A stretch of DNA of 6,534 nt from Paludibacteraceae bacterium (GTDB taxonomy: Bacteria; Bacteroidota; Bacteroidia; Bacteroidales; Paludibacteraceae), in contig JAGCIZ010000127.1 of NCBI GenBank assembly GCA_017648235.1, forward strand, positions 1-6,534, in the 5' to 3' direction. Under the pieces are notes generated by a model. That model did no database searches and was not told where the DNA came from. It saw only the letters and a program-made list of their open reading frames with translations. Position numbers and translations under genes: made by a program. Below, piece by piece: positions 1 through 5,794 of this stretch; the first letter of the stretch is position 1, and every line of letters starts with the position of its first letter.

Positions 1-710
1 GTAAAGTAAACATTGTCGGCGTCTTGCGTTACGCTTTGGAACATAGAGTCGCCCGAATCGCCTTTGTCTCCCTTTGCACCATTTTGTCCGCTTTCGCCAT
101 CTTCGCCTTTAGCTTTGCCAAGCTGTGTCCAAGTGTTGCCATCGTCGTAAGAAATCCACCAGTAGTCGTTTTCTATTTTTAGCTGTGGCGTTACACCATT
201 TTGGCCATTAGAGCCGTTTTGTCCGTTTTCGCCATTAGCTCCATCTTTTCCGCTTACGGGAAGTTTGTTGCCGTCGGCATCGAGTAGCCATTCGCCATTG
301 AGCGTCCAATAATATACGCCATCGGTGTATTTGGCTACGCCCACTATAGGAGAAGTTCCGTTTTGTCCGTTGGCACCATTTTGTCCATCTTTACCATCCT
401 TGCCGTGATAGATGGTTATCGGGTCGTGGTTACTAAACGTAATAGTATAACCTATTTCCACTCCGCCTTCCATCACAGGAGTGATAGAGGTGATTGCGTC
501 ATTACTTTCAAACACGTTCACAATGGTTTGTAGCGAAGTAATGTTCGTATTGGCTTGAGCACACCATTTTTCAAGGGCGTCGATGCGAGCTTCGTTTTGG
601 GTTACGTTCCGCCAAAGCGAGTTGAGCATATCGTATTCGTCGTCGTTGCTACAAGCCGTAGCAAAAAGCACAAAAGCAAGTGCAAAAAATTTAATTGTTG
701 TTTTCATCAT
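1..710 (-). CDS. Collagen-like surface lipoprotein, PL29-lyase N-terminal/DUF4988-like (3' end cut off)
   Basis: The frame is open for 236 codons from tandem ATG codons at 710 and 707 to the window edge, so the C-terminus is missing. Residues 1-19 form a lipoprotein signal peptide with the lipid cysteine at 20 (ATA-C), followed by SNDDE, an acidic motif like the surface-export signals of Bacteroidetes lipoproteins. Residues 26-70 look helical and may be a short coiled coil (WRN, RIDALEKW). Three collagen-like Gly-X-Y tracts lie at about 103-118, 154-172 and 202-220, rich in GKDG, GQNG and GENG. They alternate with small aromatic modules at about 119-150 (YYWTLNGEWLLD) and 173-199 (YWWISYDDGNTWTQLG). 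This pattern is what I know from proteins named PL29 family lyase N-terminal domain or DUF4988; a lyase domain itself is not visible. It follows the small lipoprotein gene by 14 bases, suggesting co-transcription. Substrate and function are unknown. The start and lipoprotein call are solid; the family name is from recognition. Confidence 0.85.
   Translation of the reverse strand, partial: MMKTTIKFFALAFVLFATACSNDDEYDMLNSLWRNVTQNEARIDALEKWCAQANTNITSLQTIVNVFESNDAITSITPVMEGGVEIGYTITFSNHDPITIYHGKDGKDGQNGANGQNGTSPIVGVAKYTDGVYYWTLNGEWLLDADGNKLPVSGKDGANGENGQNGSNGQNGVTPQLKIENDYWWISYDDGNTWTQLGKAKGEDGESGQNGAKGDKGDSGDSMFQSVTQDADNVYF
51..404 (-). repeat. Collagen-like Gly-X-Y coding repeats in three blocks
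   Basis: Three blocks of Gly-X-Y codons lie at 357-404, 195-251 and 51-107, inside the collagen-like lipoprotein gene. At DNA level they share short near-identical units; on the plus strand these read ccattttgtcc or ccgttttgtcc, seen near 80, 195, 213, 357 and 376. The spacing modules between blocks are not repeated in sequence. Such units can expand or contract by recombination or slippage in multiples of 9 bases without shifting the frame, which would change tract length only. Confidence 0.8.
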
Positions 711-724
711 TTCTACAGTTTTTT

Positions 725-973
725 TTATTTGTTATCTTCATTCTTTAATAAACACTCTACATCAGCGGCTTTTTCTTCAAAAATTCGCACTTCGTTATAC
801 TTACTAAAAACCGCTTCGGCTTCCGTGCGGGTCATCCACTGATAGGTGGTAATTTCCGTTTCGCCTATTTTATACATCACTTTTTGGCAAGCAGGTTTCT
901 CCTTGCTACAACTTGCGAGGGTTGCTCCAGCAACCAACATCGCTCCTAAAAACAATCGTTTTTTCATTGTCAT
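725..973 (-). CDS. Small predicted lipoprotein, 82 residues, function unknown
   Basis: I do not recognise this protein. It starts with a typical bacterial lipoprotein signal: a Lys-Lys-Arg n-region, a hydrophobic stretch at about residues 7-18, and the lipobox LASC with the lipid cysteine at residue 22. The mature part is only 61 residues, highly charged, with a short segment (about 33-50, MYKIGETEITTYQWMTRTEA) followed by a predicted helix and an acidic end. Two further cysteines, at 29 and 74, could form a disulfide in the periplasm or at the surface. Two starts are possible, ATG at 973 and ATG at 967; the second gives the more usual MKKRLF beginning, and only two residues are at stake. The downstream collagen-like lipoprotein gene begins 14 bases after the stop, so the two probably share a transcript. 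The intact lipoprotein signal argues that this is a real gene rather than a chance frame. A role as a partner of the downstream surface protein is only a guess. Confidence 0.75.
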   Translation of the reverse strand: MTMKKRLFLGAMLVAGATLASCSKEKPACQKVMYKIGETEITTYQWMTRTEAEAVFSKYNEVRIFEEKAADVECLLKNEDNK

Positions 974-1028
974 AAAAATTTTAAATTATTAATTAAAAAT
1001 ACCAATTCGTCTGTTCACCTACGGACAT

Positions 1029-1077
1029 AAAAAAAGCGGAGACCTCAAGTTGCTTATTTACAATCTGAGGTCTTCGC
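1029..1077 (-). terminator. Intrinsic terminator of the structured RNA
   Basis: The arms 1066-1077 and 1036-1047 form a 12-position stem, with GCGAAGACCTCA as the first arm on the minus strand, and a run of seven T (1035-1029) follows directly. One position (1074/1039) is an A-C mismatch on the minus strand, leaving 8 uninterrupted pairs next to the loop and 3 G-C pairs at the base. The 18-base loop may add three pairs (1061-1063 with 1050-1052). On the plus strand no T-run follows the hairpin, so the terminator works for minus-strand transcripts only. Confidence 0.8.
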
Positions 1078-1319
1078 ATTACCTTATAGTTCAAATAAAA
1101 CAACAAGAAGCCTACGCTGATATGAAGAGTTACCAAACATGTCGGTAACATACTATCATACCCATAGGCATCTATTGATTTACTTTGCCTTTGAACTATA
1201 AATTTGAAAGTTGCGAAGTTTCAGATTGTTCGTGCAAAGCGTCAATAAACGCTATCAATATGTCCTGAAACCTACCCTAAAAAAACAAGAGACACATTCC
1301 CTCCAGCGTAGGCTCTATT
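1029..1319 (-). ncRNA. Structured non-coding RNA with own promoter and terminator; family not identified, 6S-like features
   Basis: This stretch has no credible protein frame but carries a promoter at its 5' side, a terminator at its 3' side, and dense inverted repeats. Perfect complementarity joins 1304-1314 with 1109-1119 (helix A, 11 bp, plus one G-U pair on the minus-strand RNA) and 1190-1201 with 1084-1095 (helix B, 12 bp); A and B cross each other. Local hairpins are 1129-1134/1144-1149, 1218-1224/1265-1271 with an inner stem 1238-1242/1249-1253, and 1167-1170/1186-1189. A rod-like alternative is also possible: helix A as closing stem, a large bubble, then 1271-1275/1164-1168, 1254-1260/1173-1179 and 1234-1239/1183-1188. 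That shape and the roughly 210-base length up to helix A recall 6S RNA, and the Bacteroidales-1 RNA described in this order is another candidate; I cannot confirm either. I see no tmRNA, RNase P or SRP RNA signature. The 5' end is inferred from the promoter (about 1316-1319). A cis-acting leader of the downstream lipoprotein genes is the main alternative. Confidence 0.72.
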
Positions 1320-1321
1320 GG

Positions 1322-1353
1322 CAAAAGTAAGTGTTTTTAGTTAAATAGGGAAA
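1322..1353 (-). promoter_or_regulatory. Bacteroidetes-type sigma-A promoter for the structured RNA
   Basis: On the minus strand TACTTTTG (1322-1329) matches the Bacteroidetes -7 consensus TANNTTTG exactly. A -33-like TTTC (1350-1353, consensus TTTG) lies 20 bases upstream, within the usual 19-23 base spacing. Transcription would start about 3-6 bases downstream, at 1316-1319, just before the first arm of the long closing helix. Its position between the sufS terminator and the RNA supports a separate transcription unit. No start site has been mapped here. Confidence 0.65.
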
Positions 1354-1376
1354 TCTTAAATAAAAATAGACTAAAG

Positions 1377-1402
1377 AAAAAGTCTTTGATAAAATCAAAG
1401 AC
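1377..1402 (-). terminator. Intrinsic terminator after sufS
   Basis: A perfect 8-bp hairpin (arms 1395-1402 and 1382-1389, GTCTTTGA/TCAAAGAC, loop of 5) is followed on the minus strand by five T, then C and three more T. It lies 24 bases after the sufS stop codon and closes the uppS-bamA-ompH-sufS operon. The stem is A/T-rich, so some read-through is possible. The plus-strand side lacks a T-run. Confidence 0.8.
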
Positions 1403-1426
1403 CAAAAAGACTCAATTTCAAAAAAA

Positions 1427-2644
1427 TCAGGAAAGCATCGCTGTAACACGCTTCAAAGCATCGATAAAAACATCTATTTCTGTTTTTGTATTGTACACAG
1501 CAAATGACACACGTACCGTTCCAGAAATACCCAAGCTATCCATCAGCGGTTGAGCACAATGATGCCCAGTTCGCACAGCAATGCCCAACTTATCGAGCAA
1601 CATTCCAATATCATAAGGATGTATATCCGAAACAATAAAAGAAATTGCCCCAGATTTTACGCACGACGTTCCAATAATCTTAACTCCTTCCATCTCTTTC
1701 AGGCGTTGAGTGGTGTATGAAAGCAATTCACGCTCATGCTTACGAACATTTTCTAATCCAAGAGCAGTCATATAACGCAACGCCTCAGCCAAGGCTGTAG
1801 AACCGACGTAATCGGGTGTACCTGCTTCGAACTTATAAGGCAATTCGTTATATGTAGTTCCACCGAAAGAAACACGGTCTATCATCTCCCCTCCACCTTG
1901 ATACGGAGGCAATTGATTAAGCAGTTCTTCTTTTCCATACAAAACACCAATTCCCGTAGGAGCATAAACCTTATGCCCCGAAAAAGCATAAAAATCAACA
2001 TCTAAATCTTGAACATCTACTTCGAGATGAGGTATTGCTTGAGCTCCATCAACAAGCACCTTCACTCCTTTTTGATGAGCGATTTGCACAATGGTTTTGA
2101 TAGGGTTAACCGTACCTAGCACATTAGAAACATGCGCCACGGAAACAATCTTTGTTTTTTCATTAAAAAGCGATTCGTAATGCTCCAAGTCTAACTCTCC
2201 AAGAGCATTAAGTTTTACTACCTTCAGTTTAAGTCCTTTTTTTTCGGCAACGAGTTGCCAAGGAACAATATTGGAATGATGCTCCATTTCGGAAAGAATT
2301 ATCTCGTCGCCCTCGCCACAAAAACGTTCGCAAAAAGAGTTTGCTACTAAATTTATCGCTTCCGTAGTTCCTCGCGTAAAAATCACTTCACATGGATTAG
2401 GAGCATTAATATATTGAGCAACGTAAGCACGTGCATTCTCGTGTTCTTCAGTAGCCTTCTGGCTCAGAAAATGCACTCCTCGATGAATGTTCGCATTCTG
2501 AGTGGTATAAGCACCTTGTATTTTTTCCAACACAACGTTAGGTTTTTGCGTTGTAGCCGCATTATCAAAGTAAACCAAAGGCTTATTGTACACCTTTTGA
2601 CAAAGAATAGGGAAGTCTTTTCGTATTTCTTCAACAGAAAACAT
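1427..2644 (-). CDS. sufS: Cysteine desulfurase, SufS/CsdA group (class V aminotransferase fold)
   Basis: This PLP enzyme removes sulfur from L-cysteine, giving alanine and an enzyme-bound persulfide used for Fe-S cluster assembly in the cytoplasm. The 405-residue length fits SufS (about 406 in E. coli). Visible hallmarks are YFDNAATT at 25-32, the His pair in EMEHHSN (122-123) that stacks on PLP, the cofactor-binding Asp199 and Gln202 in VLVDGAQ, the Schiff-base Lys225 in FSGHK, and the persulfide Cys363 in RTGHHCAQPLM, the type II signature with a short, ordered cysteine loop. Arg378 in VRVSFAVYNT should bind the substrate carboxylate. All key residues are present. The ATG at 2644 has an in-frame TAG directly before it, so no longer start is possible. 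The gene follows ompH by 18 bases and ends before a terminator, making it the last gene of the operon. No sufE, sufU or sufBCD lies in the window, so its sulfur acceptor must be encoded elsewhere. Confidence 0.95.
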   Translation of the reverse strand: MFSVEEIRKDFPILCQKVYNKPLVYFDNAATTQKPNVVLEKIQGAYTTQNANIHRGVHFLSQKATEEHENARAYVAQYINAPNPCEVIFTRGTTEAINLVANSFCERFCGEGDEIILSEMEHHSNIVPWQLVAEKKGLKLKVVKLNALGELDLEHYESLFNEKTKIVSVAHVSNVLGTVNPIKTIVQIAHQKGVKVLVDGAQAIPHLEVDVQDLDVDFYAFSGHKVYAPTGIGVLYGKEELLNQLPPYQGGGEMIDRVSFGGTTYNELPYKFEAGTPDYVGSTALAEALRYMTALGLENVRKHERELLSYTTQRLKEMEGVKIIGTSCVKSGAISFIVSDIHPYDIGMLLDKLGIAVRTGHHCAQPLMDSLGISGTVRVSFAVYNTKTEIDVFIDALKRVTAMLS

Positions 2645-2662
2645 CTACTCGCTTGATTTTTT

Positions 2663-3178
2663 TTACTTTGAATAACCTAGTTTACGAAGCACCTCATCGC
2701 TAATATCGATCTTTGGCGTAGCAAAAATAATTCCCGCCGCAGAAGAACGATCGATTACCATTTGGTAGAAACGTTCCTCACAAACTTCTTGAACAGCAGT
2801 ATAAATTTCATCTTGTAGAGGTTTCATCAAACTACTACGCTTTTTGAATAGTTCTCCTTCCGGACCAAAATAATCGTGTTTTAGTTTATTTACGTTTTTC
2901 TCCTTTTCAAGAATTTCATCTTCGCGCTTTTGCTTCATCTCGTCCGACAGAAACACCAACTCCGTTTGAAAGTTCTTTCGCATAGTTTGCACCTCTTCTA
3001 ATGCTATCTCAATCTCTTTTTGCCATTTGTTTGACAATATGTTCAATTGCTCATTAGCAGTTTCATAAGAAGGAATATTTTTCATCACATATTGCAAATC
3101 AATAACTGCTATCTTCTGCGCATGAGCAAATGCAACAAAAAACAAACTTGCAAATAAAATTAGAAAGAGTTTTTTCAT
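2663..3178 (-). CDS. ompH: OmpH/Skp-family periplasmic chaperone
   Basis: Skp/OmpH proteins are trimeric, jellyfish-shaped periplasmic chaperones that hold unfolded outer-membrane proteins on their way to BamA. The 171-residue product begins with a clear signal peptide, hydrophobic at 4-18, with likely cleavage after AHA at residue 20. The mature start KIAVIDLQYV is the usual first strand of the family. Residues about 38-125 are highly charged and helical, fitting the coiled-coil tentacles (KWQKEIEIALEEVQTMRK, MKQKREDEILEKEK). The remainder (about 125-171) returns to the body, with FYQMVIDRSSAAGIIFATP and a DEVLRKLGY end typical of Bacteroidetes members. It starts 10 bases after the bamA stop, consistent with co-transcription and shared function. 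Many relatives carry two tandem ompH genes at this place; only one is present here. The family call is firm, the exact client range is inference. Confidence 0.93.
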   Translation of the reverse strand: MKKLFLILFASLFFVAFAHAQKIAVIDLQYVMKNIPSYETANEQLNILSNKWQKEIEIALEEVQTMRKNFQTELVFLSDEMKQKREDEILEKEKNVNKLKHDYFGPEGELFKKRSSLMKPLQDEIYTAVQEVCEERFYQMVIDRSSAAGIIFATPKIDISDEVLRKLGYSK

Positions 3179-3188
3179 AACACCACTT

Positions 3189-5771
3189 TTAGAATTCTTG
3201 ACCTAACACAAAACTCCAATTGCTACCGCTGTATTCTTTTGAACCATTGATTTTATCAAAACCATAACCCCAATCGATACCCAATAAACCAAACATCGGC
3301 AAATAAAGACGAATACCAACTCCAGCCGAACGTTTAAGATCAAACGGATTGAATTTCTTAAACTCGCTCCAGCAATTTCCAGCTTCAAAAAATGCCAATG
3401 CCCAAATATTTGTAGTTTGGTTCAAAAGAATTGGATATCTAAATTCCAATGTCAGACGCGTATATAGGTTACCATCGTACCATCCATCTGAGCTGGTTGG
3501 AGTAAGCGCTCCTGATTCATAACCTCTCAATCCAACAGTTTCTGTTCCAGCTGAAGAATATCCAGACATTCCATCTCCGCCAACTACAAACTTACCAAAT
3601 GGACTTTGTTTGTATTTATTGAAATATCCTAAAAAACCAAACTCCGCACGAGCCATCAACACAAATTTTTCATCTTTGGTAAGTGGAGTAAACGTTTTTG
3701 CAGAAAACTTCCATTTGTGATACTCTATCAACTTATTTCTTTCCTCTACAGGCAAATTCTTATAATAATTATCTCTATCTTCACCTTTAAGTTTACTAAA
3801 TGCAGAATAAGGAGGGGTTATTTGCAAAGAGAGCAAAAAAGCTGACCCACGACGGGTATAAATAGGATTACTTATTGAGTTTCTACTAAAATTCAAACTC
3901 AATGACAAATCATTACAAACTCCATTTTCAAATCCGAAATAATATTTATACCAATTTTGAAGTTTATAACGTTGATAAGAAAGTTCTCCATAGAAAGTAA
4001 AATAATCATCTGGCCAACTAAGTCTCTTTCCAAACCCTACCGACACTCCCAAAGTATGGAGATATTTTGTTGGATCGTAATCTGTTGAATAATAACTATT
4101 TCCAGCATAATCAGAACCATAATAATTATAGTACATGTTATTGAAATAATTGGAATAAGAACTACTTATACCAGTTTGTATAGAATAGTAAGCCGAAACA
4201 GAAAGCGAGTTCGGTCTTTTTCCGCCCAACCAAGGTTCCAAAAACGAAATACTATACGATTGATAATAAATTCCATTGGTCTGAGCCTTAATGCTCAATG
4301 TTTGTCCTTCTCCCTGTGGAACAATTCGGTAAGAATCCTTATTAAACAAATTTTGAATAGCAAAATTCGTAAACTTCAAACCCAAAGAGCCTACCAAACC
4401 ATTAGCTCCCCAACCTGCAGAAAGTTCGATTTGGTCACTACTTTTTGTTTCCAAGTTATAAACAATATCTACTGTACCATTTTCCTGATCAGGCTGAATA
4501 TCAACACCTTGATATAGTTTTTCTTCATCAAAATGTTTCATTTGAGCAAGTTCTCTCAAAGTACGAATCAAATCTTCTTGACTATAAAGCTGACCTGGTT
4601 TCGTACGCAACTCACGACGAATAACATGCTCATAAAGGCGAGTATTTCCATTGATAATCACGTTCCTGATTGTTGCTTGTTTTCCTTCATACATTCGCAT
4701 TTCTATATCAATAGAGTCGCCATCAATATTCGTTTCTACTGGATCAATGTTAAAAAACAAATAACCATTGTTTTTGTAAAGATTAGCAACAGCATCATCG
4801 TCTTCCACTAAACGCTTGTTCATCTGCTTTTGGTTATAAACGCTACCTTTCTTGATATTCAACACTCGATCCAAGATATCACTCGGATACTGAGTATTTC
4901 CAATCCACTTGATATTACGGAAATAGTATTTTTTACCTTCCTCTACCGTAATATAAACATCTTTGTATTTTTCGTTGATTTGAACTACACTATCAGCAAT
5001 AATAGCAGCATCTCGATAACCTATTTCATTATATTTTTGAAGTAAAGCCAATTTATCTTCTTCATATTTTTCCGAAATAAACTTCTTACTACGGAAAAGA
5101 TTAAGAATATTTTTTCTGCGATTTGTTTTTTTCATCGCCTTATCAATCTGATTTAGCGAAAGTGCCTCATTGCCGGTAATATAAATTTCATTTACGCGAA
5201 CTTTATTTTTCTTATCCACATAAATATCAACAACCACATTACCTTTTTGTTCCTCCGACTCTATTTGGCGAATTCGAATAAAAGCATTTGAATAACCCTT
5301 ATCATCAAGATATTTTTTTATCGTTTGCTCACTCCTGTCAATAATATCCTTAGTTATTTGGGTTCCTTTCGAAATGGCAATTTTAGGTTCCAAATCCTCA
5401 ACTTCCGATTTTTTAAGACCAGTAAAATTTACTCCAGCAACACGAGGATTCTGTTTCAACTCTATTGTTAACCAAATCTTACCATCTTCTATTTTGTCAG
5501 CAAATATCTTAACCTCCGAAAAAAGTGATTGTTTCCAAAAACGCTTTATAGAATTTGTAATTTCAGGACCAGGCACTTTTATAGTTTGCCCAACTTTCAA
5601 CCCCGAAAAACCAATCAAAACATAATCCTCATAAGAATCCGCTCCTCTAACAGCAATATTGGCAATCTCATACTCTTTTGCAGAAGAAGAAGTGTAATTT
5701 ATATCAGGATTCTCTTGAGCTACGAGCGCAACACAAAAAAATAAAAATATGAAAACAAATTTTAATTTCAT
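3189..5771 (-). CDS. bamA: Outer membrane protein assembly factor BamA (Omp85 family)
   Basis: BamA is the outer-membrane insertase that folds beta-barrel proteins. The 860-residue product has a signal peptide (cleavage probably near ALVAQ, residue 19), five POTRA domains at about 35-110, 111-192, 193-283, 284-366 and 367-445, and a 16-strand barrel from about 446 to 860. The barrel shows FLEPWLGG (510-517), the counterpart of the FTEPWF segment of E. coli BamA, the loop-6 motif LRGYE (748-752, the VRGF/Y motif), and ends in Phe860, the terminal aromatic of outer-membrane barrels. It is longer than E. coli BamA (about 810). Part of the excess is a Tyr/Asn/Ser-rich segment at about 534-568, probably extracellular loop 2, and another charged segment at about 655-690 that I associate with Bacteroidetes BamA. 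The gene lies 23 bases after uppS and 10 before ompH. Its start gives a proper MKLKFVFIF signal. Confidence 0.96.
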   Translation of the reverse strand: MKLKFVFIFLFFCVALVAQENPDINYTSSSAKEYEIANIAVRGADSYEDYVLIGFSGLKVGQTIKVPGPEITNSIKRFWKQSLFSEVKIFADKIEDGKIWLTIELKQNPRVAGVNFTGLKKSEVEDLEPKIAISKGTQITKDIIDRSEQTIKKYLDDKGYSNAFIRIRQIESEEQKGNVVVDIYVDKKNKVRVNEIYITGNEALSLNQIDKAMKKTNRRKNILNLFRSKKFISEKYEEDKLALLQKYNEIGYRDAAIIADSVVQINEKYKDVYITVEEGKKYYFRNIKWIGNTQYPSDILDRVLNIKKGSVYNQKQMNKRLVEDDDAVANLYKNNGYLFFNIDPVETNIDGDSIDIEMRMYEGKQATIRNVIINGNTRLYEHVIRRELRTKPGQLYSQEDLIRTLRELAQMKHFDEEKLYQGVDIQPDQENGTVDIVYNLETKSSDQIELSAGWGANGLVGSLGLKFTNFAIQNLFNKDSYRIVPQGEGQTLSIKAQTNGIYYQSYSISFLEPWLGGKRPNSLSVSAYYSIQTGISSSYSNYFNNMYYNYYGSDYAGNSYYSTDYDPTKYLHTLGVSVGFGKRLSWPDDYFTFYGELSYQRYKLQNWYKYYFGFENGVCNDLSLSLNFSRNSISNPIYTRRGSAFLLSLQITPPYSAFSKLKGEDRDNYYKNLPVEERNKLIEYHKWKFSAKTFTPLTKDEKFVLMARAEFGFLGYFNKYKQSPFGKFVVGGDGMSGYSSAGTETVGLRGYESGALTPTSSDGWYDGNLYTRLTLEFRYPILLNQTTNIWALAFFEAGNCWSEFKKFNPFDLKRSAGVGIRLYLPMFGLLGIDWGYGFDKINGSKEYSGSNWSFVLGQEF

Positions 5772-5794
5772 TACTTTCTTTTTTCTTATAGTTC

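Noticed and set aside
555..842. Plus-strand frames across the start of the collagen-like gene and the end of the small lipoprotein gene.
   Set aside because: They overlap two minus-strand genes that have clear lipoprotein signals, and their translations are low-complexity without recognisable features.
974..1028. Possible promoter for the lipoprotein genes (ATTGG followed by A/T-rich sequence).
   Set aside because: No segment matches TANNTTTG better than with two mismatches at a suitable spacing; general A/T richness explains it. The genes may depend on read-through of the RNA terminator or on a promoter I cannot see.
1036..1077. The hairpin as a bidirectional terminator or as part of a plus-strand RNA, since one mismatch on the minus strand would be a G-U pair on the plus strand.
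   Set aside because: No T-run follows on the plus strand, no plus-strand promoter was found, and the G-U pair at the end of helix A favours the minus strand.
1277..1297. A six-codon minus-strand frame MCLLFF preceded by GGAGGG within the structured RNA, looking like a leader peptide.
   Set aside because: The purine run is only two bases from the ATG, partly belongs to the end of helix A, and Bacteroidetes rarely use Shine-Dalgarno sequences; the peptide encodes no regulatory-looking codon run.
1029..1319. A retron msr-msd RNA, because of the inverted repeat enclosing about 200 bases.
   Set aside because: No reverse transcriptase is encoded in the window, and the flanking genes are ordinary.
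4176..5045. Several plus-strand open frames opposite bamA, and others opposite sufS and uppS.
   Set aside because: They are antisense to well-recognised genes, show no domain or signal features, and have compositions expected of shadow frames.
5786..5794. The 9-base string GAACTATAA (minus strand) in the uppS-bamA gap is shared with the second arm of helix B near 1084-1092.
   Set aside because: A 9-base match within 6.5 kb of A/T-rich DNA is expected by chance.
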